Positions 1-11,784 of a stretch of 64,000 nucleotides of DNA are shown here, piece after piece. Made by a program: the position numbers and the translations under genes. The notes beneath the pieces were generated by a model that was not told the origin of the DNA, did no database searches, and saw nothing but the letters and a program-made list of their open reading frames with translations. This DNA comes from Lolium rigidum (taxonomy: Eukaryota > Streptophyta > Magnoliopsida > Poales > Poaceae), in the NCBI RefSeq assembly GCF_022539505.1, contig NC_061512.1, positions 151,077,962-151,141,961 of the forward strand, given 5' to 3'. Numbering within the stretch: the stretch's first letter is position 1; each line of letters opens with the position of its first letter.

Positions 1-402
1 TCACAAGTATGTATTAGTCCTAGGAAGGGCGGTGCATTAGCATAGGTTCACCCACACAACACTTATCAAAACAATGAAGATTAATTAGCTGTATGAAGCG
101 AAAGCACTAGACTAAAATCCCCGTGTGTCCTCAAGAACGTTTGGTCATTATAAGTAAACAAACCGGCTTGTCCTTTGTGCTAAAAAGGATTGGGCCACTC
201 GTTGCAATTATTTCTCTCGCATTTTACTTACTCGTACTTTATTCATCTCGTTACACCAAAACCCCTTGAATACTTGTCCGTGAGCATTTACGGTGAATCC
301 TTCATCGAAACCGCTTGTCAACACCTTCTCGCTCCTCGTTGGGATCGACATTCTTACTTATCGAAGATACTACGATACACCCCCTATACTTGTGGGTCAT
401 CA
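1..402 (+). repeat. 5' LTR, 3' portion only
   Basis: Matches 8979-9380 with a few substitutions and small offsetting indels (for example CTCG at 328-331 against CTG at 9307-9309). It ends in ...GGGTCATCA at 402, followed directly by the leader and primer binding site. Confidence 0.93.
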
Positions 403-413
403 AGACTATTTTC

Positions 414-431
414 CGGCGCCGTTGCCGGGGA
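414..431 (+). other. Primer binding site, tRNA-Asp type
   Basis: Reads CGGCGCCGTTGCCGGGGA, one mismatch from TGGCGCCGTTGCCGGGGA, the complement of the plant tRNA-Asp 3' end used by Athila elements. It lies 11 nt after the LTR end, where minus-strand DNA synthesis is primed. Bases 432-517 are untranslated leader. Confidence 0.85.
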
Positions 432-517
432 GTGAAGCGCTATTGGTAAGTGGAATTGGTAAGGAAAACCTTTATTGTTTGTGCTGATTTAATTTCTGCC
501 TGCTGCTATAAGTCATT

Positions 518-1912
518 ATGGAGAGATCTTCTCTTCAATTTCTATTTGGGAAATCTACTACTACTGCAACGGTGGTGGATGAAGCGCCAGGTGAGGAAGT
601 GATACCATATAAAATACCTATGAAAATTATTGAACGTGTTATTGATAACCGCTATGAAGGGGATGGAACTGTTCATCCTGGTGATCATTTACTGTTTTTG
701 CATGAATTATGCGGGTTATTCAAATGTGCAAGTATTTCTATGAATGAAGTTAGAAAGAAACTATTCACTATATCGCTGTCTGGTAAAGCGGCGCATTGGT
801 ATAAATTGCTGAAGAATGGTGATTCTCTTGATTGGGAGGACATTGTGCCTTTATTTTATTCTAAATTCTATCCTCCAAGTGAAATTCACAAGGATCGGAA
901 CCGCATTTATAATTTCTGGCCTCATGATGGAGAGAGTATTGCCCAAGCTTGGGGGAGATTGAAGTCTTTAATGCTCAAATGCCCCATTCATGAGCTTCCT
1001 GGTAATGTTATTATTGATAATTTCTATGCAAGACTTTCTTTTCAAGATAAGACCTTGCTGGATACTTCTTGTTCTGGATCATTTACACGCAACAAAGAAG
1101 AGTTTAAAAGGGACCTTCTTGATCGGATCCAAGAAAATACTGAAGGATGGGAGAACGACAAGGATAGAGAATTAGGTATAATTTATGATTATAAATGCAT
1201 TGAAGCTTTTATGGATACTGATAAATTTCGTAATATGAGTGCTACATATGGTCTTGATTCTCAAGTTGTTGCAAATCTTTATAAAGCTTTTGCCTCTCAT
1301 TATGAATTGCCTAAGAAGAATTTTGATAAGTATCATGAACCGTATAAAGATAAAGTTGATTCATCTGTAAACAAATGTGTAGTGATTGAAACTGTTGATC
1401 ATGTTATTCCTGAAGCTTATATTGAAAAAACTCCTTTCCCTGCTAAAATGAAGGAGTACTCTGTCATATCTAGTGCGGTTAATAAAAGTGAAAAGAAACC
1501 TATAGAACCTGAAGAACAAATTAAGGTTGAACCTGCTGTTGCAATAGTTAAAGATCTTGTGACTGAAAATATGGAGGATGGTCATATTATTTTCTGTGAA
1601 GATGCTTCTAATATTGTTTCACATCCTAATAAACCCAAACAAGTTAGTGTTCCTATGCTATCTGTTAGAATTGGTGATCATTGCTATTATGGTTTATGTG
1701 ATATTGGTGCAAGTGTTAGTGCTATTCCTTATGAGCTTTACACGGAGATTATGCACGAAATTGATTCTTGTGAACTTGAAGATATTGATGTGGTTATTCA
1801 GCTGGCTAATAGAGAAACTATTTCTCCAATTGGTATTGTTCGAGATGTGGAAGTTCTATGTGGTAAGATTAAATATCCTGCTGACTTTTTGGTACTTGGT
1901 TCTCGCTGCTAG
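518..1912 (+). pseudogene. gag: Gag and start of aspartic protease (Athila-type polyprotein, frame broken)
   Basis: A 464-aa open frame. The middle (about residues 75-230) is a retrotransposon Gag domain with the recurring phrases GKAAHWY, FYPPSEIH and SIAQAWGRLKSLMLKCP. The C-terminal part holds the protease active site LCDIGASVSAIPYELY, in which D-I-G-A-S replaces the usual D-[ST]-G. No CCHC knuckle is obvious. The frame ends at a TAG just after the protease core because of an extra base in TCTCGC (1901-1906). Dropping into the next frame continues the typical protease end AASDYCPIIFGRPF, so this is a shifted polyprotein and not a true stop. ATG 518 is the first good start after the leader. 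Confidence 0.88.
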
Positions 1913-3768
1913 TGATTATTGTCCTATCATTTTTGGTAGACCTTTTCTAAATACTTGTGGAGCTATTATAGATTGCAAGAAAGAGAAAATTTTGACTAAA
2001 TTTGCTGGTGAATCTTATGAGTTTAACTTCTCTAAATTTACCAAAACTCCTTATAAAGTTGATTTGCCTAGTGATGATTTTAAAATGGAGCAGTGTGCAT
2101 CTATAGTTCTTGTTCCTAATAATCCTTTGCAGCAACATTTGGAGAATAGCGAGAGTGAAGTTTTTAGGAAAGAAAGAGATGAGCTTGAGGAAATTTTTCT
2201 TCGCCAACCTATTCTCAAGCATGATTTACCGGTGGAAGATTTGGGTACAACACCGCCACCAAAGGAAGATCCTGTTTTTGATTTAAAGCCTTTACCAGAT
2301 AATCTTAAATATGCTCATATTGATGATAAGAAAATATATCCTGTTATTATTAGTTCTAAGCTTTCAGAGATTGAGGAAGAAAGGTTATTGGAAATATTGA
2401 AGAAACACCGAGGAGCTATTGGCTACACTCTTGATGATTTGAAAGGGATTTCTCCTTCTATTTGCCAACATGCTATCAATATGGAAGATGATGCAAAGCC
2501 TGTTGTTGAACATCAACGTCGTCTAATTCCGAAGATGAAGGAGGTGGTAAGGAATGAGGTATTAAAACTTCTTGAAGCTGGTATTATATATCCTATTGCT
2601 GATAGTAGATGGGTTAGTCCTGTGCATTGTGTTCCTAAAAAAGGAGGAATGACTGTTGTGCCTAATGATAATGATGAGCTCATCCCTCAAAGAGTAGTTG
2701 TAGAGTATAGAATGTGCATTGATTTTCGAAAAGTTAATAAAGTTACTAAGAAAGATCATTACCCTTTACCCTTTATTGATCAAATGCTAGAAAGGTTATC
2801 TAAAAATACTCACTTTTGTTTTCTTGATGGTTATTCTGGGTTTTCACAAATTGCTGTTAAAGCTAAAGATCAAGAGAAAACCACGTTCACTTGTCCTTAT
2901 GGAACTTATGCTTATAGGCGTATGCCTTTTGGTTTATGTAATGCTCCTGCTACTTTTCAAAGATGCATGTCCGCTATTTTTCATGGCTTTTGCGAGAGTA
3001 TTGTAGAGGTGTTCATGGATGATTTTTCTGTCTATGGGAATTCTTTTGATAATTGCTTGCGAAACCTCGATAAAGTTTTGCAGAGATGTGAAGAAACTAA
3101 CCTTGTTCTTAATTGGGAGAAATGCCACTTTATGGTTAATGAAGGAATTGTATTGGGACATAAAATTTCCGAGAGAGGTATTGAAGTTGATAGAGCTAAA
3201 GTTGAAGCAATTGAGAAGATGCCCTATCCGAGGGATGTTAAAGGTATTCGTAGTGTTCTTGGTCATGTTGGGTTTTATAGGAGATTTATTAAAGATTTCT
3301 CTAAAATTTCAAAGCCTCTTACTAATCTTCTTCAAAAAGATGTACCTTTTGTTTTTGATGATGATTGTAAGGAAGCTTTTGAAACTCTAAAGAAAGCTTT
3401 AACAACTGCTCCCGTAGTTGAACCTCCTGATTGGAATTTGCCTTTTGAAATTATGTGTGATGCTAGTGATTTTGCTGTAGGCGCTGTTCTTGGACAGCGA
3501 GTAGATAAAAAATTAAATGTTATTCATTATGCTAGTAAGACTCTTGATGCTGCTCAAAGAAATTATGCTACAACTGAAAAGGAATTGTTAGCTGTAGTCT
3601 TTGCTTGTGACAAGTTTAGACCCTATATTGTTGATTCAAAAGTCACGATTCATACTGATCATGTCTGCAATTAGATACCTTATGACAAAGAAAGATGCTA
3701 AGCCAAGGCTTATTAGATGGGTACTTCTTTTGCAAGAATTTGATTTACATATTATAGATAGGAAAGGT
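1906..3768 (+). pseudogene. pol: Protease end, reverse transcriptase and RNase H (polyprotein part)
   Basis: Continues the protein from 518 in the next frame. It shows the protease tail (IIFGRPFLNTCGA), an acidic linker, and then RT blocks: PVHCVPKKGG, YRMCIDFRKVNK, FLDGYSGFSQI, TFTCPYGTYAYRRMPFGLCNAPATFQ and the catalytic box FMDD (3012-3023, variant of YxDD). RNase H follows with DASDFAVGAVLGQ and TTEKELLAV. A second 1-nt shift (GTCTG, 3663-3667) interrupts the HTDH motif of RNase H; the reading then continues in a third frame to about 3768, where an extra base (CTTG, 3770-3773) makes a TGA. Product role: cDNA synthesis and RNA removal inside virus-like particles. Confidence 0.92.
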
Positions 3769-3773
3769 GCTTG

Positions 3774-5233
3774 ATAATCCCGTTGTCGATAATTTGTCTA
3801 GATTGGAAAATATTGCTTATGATCCTGTTCCTGTTAATGATAATTTTCCAAATGAACAATTGGCTGTAATAAAGGTGAGCACGCGAGAGAGCCCTTGGTA
3901 TGTTGATTATGCTAACTTTATTGTTTCAAAGTACTTGCCTCCAACCTTTTCAGCTCAACAAAGGAGGAAATTCTTTTATGACTTGAGGCATTATTTTTGG
4001 GATGACCCACACTTATATAAAGAAGGAGTAGATGGTATTATGCGAAGATGTGTTCCTGAATATGAACAACAGGAGATATTGAGTAAATGTCATGGTAGTG
4101 TTTATGGAGGACATCACGCTGGAGACAGAACCGCGCAAAAGGTTCTACAATCAGGTTTTTATTGGCCAACACTTTTCAAAGATGCAAGGAAGTTTATCTT
4201 ATCTTGTGATGAATGTCAAAGAGTTGGTAATATCTCGAGACGCAATGAAATGCCTATGAATTATACTCTTGTTATTGAACCATTCGATTGTTGGGGATTC
4301 GACTTCATGGGTCCTTTCCCTTCTTCAGAAGGTAACACTCATATACTTGTCGCTGTTGATTATGTTACTAAATGGGTAGAAGCTATACCCACAAAAAGTG
4401 CCGATGGTGAGACCTCTTTAAAAATGCTTTTAGATATTATTTTTCCTAGATTTGGAGTACCTAGATATATTATGACCGATGGAGGTTCTCATTTTATTCA
4501 TGGAGGTTTTAGAAAAACTCTTGCTAAGTATGGTATTAATCATAGAATTGCTTCCGCTTATCATCCTCAAACTAGTGGTCAAGTAGAATTATCAAATAGA
4601 GAGATTAAATCTATTTTGGGAAAGACCGTTAATAAATCTAGAAAGAATTGGGCTAGCAAATTGAAGGAAGCACTATGGGCTTATAGAACTGCTTATAAAA
4701 ATCCTATGGGAATGTCACCTTATAAAATGGTTTATGGAAAAGCTTGTCATTTACCTCTAGAACTAGAGCACAAAGCTTATTGGGCTGTTAGAGAACTAAA
4801 TAAAGATCCGAAACTAGCCGGTAATAAGAGGTTGCTGCAATTAAGTTCTCTAGATGAATGGAGAAGTGAAGCTTATGAAAATGCTAAACTCTTTAAAGAA
4901 AAAGTTAAGAAATGGCACGATAGAAGAATTATTAAAAGAGAATTTAATGTTGGAGATAAAGTCCTATTGTATCGGTCTCGTCTCAGATTCTTTGCAGGGA
5001 AATTACTCTCGAAATGGGAAGGACCATATGTTGTTGAGGAGGTGTATCGTTCAGGAGCAATTAAAATTAGCTCTCTCCAAGGCAATGCTACGCAAGTGGT
5101 GAATGGACAAAGACTCAAGCATTATATCTCGGTTGATTCTTATAATGTTGATGTTGATATTATTCAAGTGGAAACACCGGAGGCTTTCATCAAAGGACAA
5201 ATTGACAGTCCGCCAGAACTCAACTTTGAATAG
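3774..5233 (+). pseudogene. int: Integrase (polyprotein part)
   Basis: About 485 codons after the third frame shift. The N-terminal zinc site is visible (GGHHAG ... CDECQ). The catalytic core carries the D,D-35-E triad in the contexts WGFDFMGPFP, YIMTDGGSHF and SGQVELSNREIK. The C-terminal part (KVLLYRSRLRFFAGKLLSKW, then GPYVVEEV) is the DNA-binding region. There is no chromodomain, as expected for Athila rather than chromoviruses. It ends at a natural TAG at 5233. It inserts the cDNA into the genome. Confidence 0.92.
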
Positions 5234-5570
5234 GTAACAGTATAGGTAATAAAAAGTCCGCGTTTAGCTTTCCGAACAATATTTCTGCTGTTTTTGGAAA
5301 ATATGAAAAATTACGGGATCGAAACGGAGTGGAGGAGACGCACGAGGGCGTGCCCCCATAGGCCGGCGCGGGCCCCGCCCCGGCCGCGCCGCCCTATGAG
5401 GACACCGCCTCGTTGTCCCCCTCCGACTCTTGTTCGACCTGGAACCTTCCTTTTGTTGTAAAAATATTTGCTATATAATCCCCCGGACCCTTGGAGGTCC
5501 GTATATCGTTTTCTCGTCGTGTTTTGTTTCGAGCCGTTTTCGCCAGGATCTGCTCGGATCTAGATCCACC

Positions 5571-6072
5571 ATGTCTTCGTCGGGAACTCAGAAGGACAGC
5601 TTCTTTGAGGACGTCGTCAACCCGTACATGAACGAGCTGAAGATGCACCCCAAAGAATTGCTGCTCGTAGATGGAGAGTTGCAGATCAAAGATGTCCAGG
5701 GTCCTAAGGGAGAAGGGAGCTTGGAAGACAGGATGGAGAAACCCGGAACAAGAGGTCTTCAACTACAAGAAGATGGCCGAGCGTGAAGTGGACATCTTTC
5801 ACAAGATTGTGTCTGAACTCATTGATGGACACAAGAGGGAGACTGCAAAGTTGTGGGACGATATCTTCTCACTTCACGACACCACCAACAAACTCCAAGC
5901 TCAACTCTATGATGTTCATAATCAAAACTGTGAGTATGAAAACAGGTTTAAGCGCATAAGTCATGCTGCTAGTTTCAGGTTTCCGGAGACCAAGATGTCT
6001 TTTGTTGATGGAGAGCCTCTTCCATGGAAGTCTGATGATGGCAAGGATTCGCCATCATCACCGAAGGAGTAA
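5571..6072 (+). pseudogene. Extra 3' ORF, helical protein of unknown function
   Basis: Starts at ATG 5571 (MSSSGTQKDSFFEDVVNPY...) and, after a 1-nt shift at about 5742-5745 (CCCG where CCG is expected), continues in the next frame to a TAA at 6072. The product would be about 165 aa: a charged N-terminus, then a heptad-like helical stretch (EREVDIFHKIVSELIDGHKR and ETAKLWDDIFSLHDTTNKLQ), then an acidic tail. No TM segment or signal peptide is seen. It occupies the slot between integrase and the 3' LTR where Athila elements often carry an env-like ORF, but this protein is soluble in character. From memory the same ORF recurs in related Triticeae elements; function unknown. Confidence 0.6.
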
Positions 6073-7863
6073 TTCATCATCGGTATTGGCATCCCCTTGG
6101 TTTGTTCCAAGCTTGGGGGAGTGCCGCGGTATCACATCATCACTACCTTTATCTTTTACTATCAAGTAGTGTCATATCATGAGTAGGGAAGTTATCATAT
6201 GGAATAGTATGCAATGTGGAAGTATCTCTCTTAGTTGGTTATCTATGTATCCGTTGGTGTGAGTTATCGTTATGGAATATTAATGAGAAGTCTTATCATT
6301 TACTTTTTGCACACCTTATTTTAGTTTGCAATCTCCATTATATGATTACTCTTGACATTAGTATTGATATCACTTTGGGAGCATCAAGTAAATCTATTTG
6401 GTTTTGGCAAACTTAGCATTGGTCAATAGCAACAACATCTTGATGTTTAAATAGAAGAGAGAAATACACTTAGATATATTACTCTATTATCTCTATGCTA
6501 ATGAGTTTAGTATTCTGAAGTTAAAATTGCTTGTGCTTATGAGAAAGATGCATGATTGTTTCTATCATATGTATATTTGTTTGTTTCCCTCAACCTCTAT
6601 GCTTGCTATCAAACCTTGCTAGCCAAAAACCTGTATTGAGAGGGAATGCTTCTCATACATCCATAACCTTAGACCAAACCTATGCCATTTGTGTCCACCA
6701 TACCTACCTACTACATGGTATTTTCTGCCATTCCAAGTAAATACTTCATGTGCTACCTTTAAATAATTCAAACTATACTACTCCTTATTTGTGTCAATGT
6801 TTTATAGCTCATGAGGAAGTATGTGGTGTTTTATCTTTCAATCTTGTTGGGCGGACTTTCACCAATGGACTAGTGGCACATCCGCTTATCCAATAATTTT
6901 GCAATAAGAGCTGGCAACGGGGTTCCCAACCCCAATTAATAACTTTCATTAATAATTCTCTTCACATGTTTTGCCCTGATTTATCAGTAAGCAACTTAAT
7001 TTTGCAATAGACACTCCTCCATGGTATGTGAAAGTTGGAAGGCACCCGAGGATTCGGTTAGCCATGGATTGAGAAAGCCAAGGTTGGGGGGAGTGTCATC
7101 CATAATAAAACTAAAATACATGTGTAAACAAAAGAGAAGGGGGATGATCTACCTTGCTGGTAGAGATGCCGTCCCTCATGGGAGCCGCTCTTGGAAGGTT
7201 CGTTTGGCAAGGGGGTTAGAGTGCCCGCTACCATTCGTTGACAACAACAAACACCGCTCAAAATCTTACTTTTATGCTCTTTATATGATTTCAAAACTTG
7301 AAAAGCTCTAGCACATGATTTAATCCCTGCTTCCTCTGCGAAGGGCCTATCTTTTACTTTTATGTTGAGTCAAGTAAACCTATTTCCCTCTACCTCAAGC
7401 AAGCAATTGAGTTGTTGTGAACCAACCATTTATGCTATGATTCAGTTAATCATGTCTTTTATACTTTCTTGTTTAGTACAAATTTTATCTGAATGAATAT
7501 GACTTTGAAGTTATCAATGATTATGAGGAGATTGTTATGATTGAATATGAAAGCCCTGCTATATAAGTTCTAATATGAAAGCCTTGCTTATTAAATAAGA
7601 GCAATCCGTTAGTAGTTCTCTAACCAAGAACAAAGTTTGCCATAACCATCTATGATTTCCTATGCACCTTTATTTGTGATCTCTCTTTACTTATTTCAAG
7701 TTGAGTTATATGAAGAGAATGTTTACTAGAATGTTTTGTGTGAATCAATATGATGCTTCTTGTTCGTATTGTATTTATCGACTCTTCACTCCATAAACAT
7801 GTGGTCTTGTTTATCGAGCTCAGTTTCGCTTGGGGACAAGCGAGGTCTAAGCTTGGGGGGAGT
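6073..7863 (+). other. 3' untranslated internal region with polypurine tract
   Basis: No supported gene in 1.8 kb. It contains phrases shared with the two sister elements, such as CTCTGCGAAGGGCCTATC followed by TATGTTGAGTCAAG near 7336. The G-rich run AAGCTTGGGGGGAGT directly before the 3' LTR is the polypurine tract. Similar AAGCTTGGGGGAG or AAGGTTGGGGGGAG runs also occur near 6108 and 7080. Confidence 0.7.
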
Positions 7864-9380
7864 TGATACGTCCAATTTGCATCACTATTTCGTATCATAA
7901 TTTGCTGTTATTCATTGATATATTTCATATTGGGACACAATAATTATGTTATTTCATCTATTTTGCATGTTTCATCATTATTGGAGGATCGAGCATCGGA
8001 GCCAGGATTCTGCTGGAAAAAGCACCGTCAGAACGCAATATTTCGGAAGATCAACTGTGGAAGGAAATTACACGTAAATTCCTATTTTTCCAGATGACGA
8101 AGGAAGCCAGAAGGGGGAGCCGCCTGGACCCAAGGTGGGCCCAGACAACGGGCGGCGCGGCCCATGGCCCGGCCGCGCCACCATGTTGTGTGGGGGCCCC
8201 ACAGCCCCTCTCGCCTCCTTTTCTTCGCGTATGCCTTCGTCCCGAAAACCTAAGCCACGCGAGGGTACCTCACGAAGAGTTACAGCCGCCTCTCGCGGGG
8301 CGGAGAACACCGGAGAGAAAAGAGCTCTCCGGCGGGCAGGAATCCGCCGGGAAATTCCTCCCGGAGGGGGAAATCGACGCCATCGCCACCGTCATCGAGC
8401 TGGACATCATCTCCATCATCATCATCATCATCTCCACCATCTACACCGCCATCACCACCGCTGCACCTCGTCACCGCTGTAACGATTCGGGTTGGATCTT
8501 GATTGTTTGATAGGGGAAACTCTCCCGGTGTTGATTTCTACTTGTTATTAATGCTATTGAGTGAAACGATAGAACCAAGGTTTATGTTCAGATTGTTATT
8601 CATCATCATATCACCTCTGATTGTATTCCATATGATGTCTCGTGAGTAGTTCGTTTAGTTCTTGAGGACATGGGTGAAGTCTAAATGTTAGTAGTGAACT
8701 ATGGTTGAGTAATATTCAATGTTATGATATTTAAGTTGTGGTGTCATTCTTCTAGTGGTGTCATTTGAACGTCGACTACATGATACTTCACCATTTATGG
8801 GCCTAGGGGAGTGCATCTTGTATTCGGTTGCTAATTGCGGGGTTGCCGGACTGACAGAAACCTGAGCCCCCGTTAGTATATCGATGCAAGAGGGATCGCA
8901 GGATCTCGGAGTTTAAGGTTGTGGTTAGATTTATCTTAATTACTTTCTTGTAGTTGCGGATGCTTGCAAGGGGTATAATCACAAGTATGTATTAGTCCTA
9001 GGAAGGGCGGTGCATTAGCATAGGTTCACCCACACAACACTTATCAAAACAATGAAGATTAATTAGCCGTATGAAGCGAAAGCACTAGACTAAAATCCCC
9101 GTGTGTCCTCAAGAACGTTTGGTCATTATAAGTAAACAAACCGGCTTGTCCTTTGTGCTAAAAAGGATTGGGCCACTCGCTGCAATTATTTCTCTCGCAT
9201 TTTACTTACTCGTACTTTATTCATCTCGTTACACCAAAACCCCTTGAATACTTGTCTCGTGAGCATTTACAGTGAATCCTTCATCGAAACTGCTTGTCAA
9301 CACCTTCTGCTCCTCGTTGGGATCGACATTCTTACTTATCGAAGATACTACGATACACCCCCTATACTTGTGGGTCATCA
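7864..9380 (+). repeat. 3' LTR of the left Athila-type element
   Basis: 1517 bp, starts TGATACGTCC after the polypurine tract and ends ...GGGTCATCA. Includes a CAT/ATC microsatellite at about 8402-8440. Identity with 1-402 fixes the right end. Confidence 0.93.
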
Positions 9381-9793
9381 ATCTTCTATTGCGTTTTCGA
9401 GCTTGGAGGTTTTACTGGTGTCTCTTTTATAGATAGGTCAAAACATTCATATTATGGTTTTTACTCTGTGGGTAGACAATGATGTTTCTATGCATAAAGT
9501 TGTAGGGATTGTTGTTCTGATTCCAACAAGCCCAAGATCATCGAAATCGGAGTCCGGATGCCAAAGTTATGATGGTTTTTGTAAAACATGTGTTTCATGT
9601 TTCGCCCAGCCGGTCCGGCCTCACGCCCGGTCACACCGGGCTGCGTACCGGCCTCCCCAGCACGGACCGGCTCTTGCTCCGGTGACAACCGGAGGACATG
9701 TACTGTAAGTCCCCGATCCGCCCTGGTCACGCCCTGGCCTCAGGTCTGGTTTGGACCGGATGGTCCGGTCTGTGGCCCGGTCGGACCGGCCCC

Positions 9794-11278
9794 ATATACG
9801 TCTCCAACGTATCTATAATTTCTTATGTTCCATGCTACTTTTATGACAATACTCACATGTTTTATTCATACTTTACATCATTATTATGCATTTTCCGGAA
9901 CTAACCTATTAACAAGATGCCGAAGTGCCAGTTCCTGTTTTCTGCTGTTTTTGGTTTTAGAAATCCTACAAAGGAAATATTCTCGGAATTGGACGAAATC
10001 AACGCCCAGAATCTTATTTTTCCACGAAGCTTCCAGAGAGCCAGAGAGGGACCGGAGGGGAGCCACGGGGGCCCCACCCCACGGGCGGCGCGGCCTGGCC
10101 CCTGGGCGCGCCCCCCTATGGTGTGGGACCACCAGGTCCCCTCCGAGGCTGCCCTTCCGCCTATATATTGTCTCCGTCTCGAAAACCCTAAAAGAATAAG
10201 CCACGATATGAGAAAAGTTCCAGAGCCGCCGCCATCGCGAAGCCAAGATTCGGGGACAGAAGTCTCTGTTCCGGCACGCCGCCGGGACGGGGAATTGCCC
10301 CCCGGAAGGCATCTCCATCGACACCATCGCCATCTCCATCGACGCAGCTGTCTCCCATGATGAGGAGGGAGTAGTTCTCCCTCGAGGCTAAGGGCTCTAC
10401 CGGTAGCTATGTGGTTAATCTCTCTCTCATGTACTCCAATACAATGATCTCATGAGCTGCCTTACATGATTGAGATCCATATGATGAGCTTTGTATCACT
10501 ATTAATCTATGTGCTACGCTAGTGATGTTATTAAAGTAGTCTATTCCTCCTTCATGATGTAATGGTGACAAGTGTGTGCATCATGTAGTACTTGGCATAG
10601 GTTATGATTGTAATCTCTTGTAGATTATGGAGTTAACTATTACTATGATAGTATTGATGTGATCTATTCCTCCTTTCATAGTGTAATGGTGACAGTGTGT
10701 ATGTTATGTTAGTACTCGGTCTAAATTGCAAAGATCTATTATGCTCTAAAGGTTACTTAAATATGAATGCCGAATGTTGTGGCGCTTGTTTACTCCGGCT
10801 TGAGGGAGCTCTTGTAGCCCTACACAATGAATGGTGTTTGTTATCCAACAAGAGAGTGTATGTAGCACAAGTGAGGAGAAGTTATTTATTTATTATGTGA
10901 TCAATGTTGAGAGTGTCCACTAGTGAAAGTATGATCCCTAGGCCTTGTTTCCAAATACGCAAACATCGCTTGTTTACTCGTTTTACTGCATCTTTACTTC
11001 CTGCAATATTACCACCATCTATACCACTTGTGTTTACTATCTCTTCGCTGAACTAGTGCACCTATACATCTGACAAGTGTATTAGGTGTGTTGGGGACAC
11101 AAGAGACTTCTTGTATCTTAATTGCAGGGTTGCTTGAGAGGAATATCTCTGACCTCTACCTCCGTGAGTTCGATAAACCTTGGGTGATTCACTTAAGGGA
11201 AACTTGCTGCTGTTCTACAAACCTCTGCTCTTGGAGGCCCAACACTGTCTACAAGAATAGAAGCACACGTAGACATCA
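9794..11278 (+). repeat. 5' LTR of gag-only Athila-type element
   Basis: 1485 bp, near-identical to 14837-16322. The segment CCTATATATTG near 10158 is a plausible TATA region. Differences include ACGC/ACTGC and ACTCG/ACTG pairs at 10956-10980. Ends ...GTAGACATCA. Confidence 0.92.
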
Positions 11279-11288
11279 AGCTATTTTT

Positions 11289-11306
11289 TGGCGCCGTTGC
11301 CGGGGA
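11289..11306 (+). other. Primer binding site, tRNA-Asp type
   Basis: A perfect TGGCGCCGTTGCCGGGGA, 10 nt after the LTR end. Confidence 0.92.
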
Positions 11307-11451
11307 GGTAAGGTAAAAGGTATTCACATCCTCCGACTACTAAGCTATTTCCTAGCATTGTTGCCGGTGTGTGAGTGCTCGAAGGTATCTCCTTTAGATT
11401 CTGCAATTAAATCTTTTTGTTTCTTGTTTTTGTTTTCACTAGTTAGGCTTA

Positions 11452-11781
11452 ATGGAAAACAACAAAAAAATTAGAGATCTTTATAGGATTTATCTTGAAT
11501 TTGGACATGATGTGTTTGAAGAGAAAATTAAAAAACCCATGGAACTTTGTTTGCAAAATAGTTGTAGCAATGTTATTAGCATGAACTCTTTGAACACCAT
11601 TATTGCTAAAGCTATGGAAGAATTTAAGCTTGGGGAAGCTGGTTGTGATATTTTTAGTCCCCCAAGCATGGAGGAGAAAATTTACTTTGATGATACTTTA
11701 CCTCATATATATGATGATTACAATGATGAATATGATATTTTCAGTCCACCTACTATTGAGGAGAAGATTAATTATGATTAA
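11452..11781 (+). CDS. Short Gag-related N-terminal ORF of the non-autonomous element
   Basis: 109 codons beginning MENNKKIRDLYRIY. It matches the Gag N-terminus of the sister element at 18421 onward, including LKAM/MEEFKLGEAGCDIF and the acidic phrase IYDDYNDEYDIFSPPTIEEK. The Gag core itself (GKAAHWY to LKSLMLKCP in the other elements) is missing, so the acidic phrases follow the N-terminus directly. This looks like an internal deletion fixed in the family. It ends at a TAA four bases before the next ATG, and the sister element has a stop at the same place. Role unknown; possibly structural. Confidence 0.55.
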   Translation: MENNKKIRDLYRIYLEFGHDVFEEKIKKPMELCLQNSCSNVISMNSLNTIIAKAMEEFKLGEAGCDIFSPPSMEEKIYFDDTLPHIYDDYNDEYDIFSPPTIEEKINYD

Positions 11782-11784
11782 AAT

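Larger units (their letters stand above)
1..9380 (+). mobile_element. Athila-lineage Ty3/gypsy LTR retrotransposon (left end outside window)
   Basis: An autonomous-type element in the order partial 5' LTR, tRNA-Asp-type primer site, gag-protease, RT-RNase H, integrase, extra ORF, polypurine tract, 3' LTR. The window starts inside the 5' LTR: bases 1-402 match 8979-9380 of the 3' LTR almost exactly. The integrase core and primer site fit the Athila lineage (established features). Three 1-nt shifts break the polyprotein, yet the LTRs are nearly identical, so the copy is young. It lies inside a copia-type LTR that resumes at 9381; the right target duplication would be 9381-9385, but its partner is outside the window. 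Confidence 0.93.

Noticed and set aside
1578..1905. Upstream part of the open frame running to 3674
   Set aside because: Shadow of the gag-protease frame; the translated Leu/Val-rich sequence has no similarity to any element protein, and real coding in that frame starts at the shift near 1905.
8402..8440. ATC/CAT trinucleotide run as a CRISPR-like or functional repeat
   Set aside because: A simple microsatellite in an LTR leader; no spacer structure.
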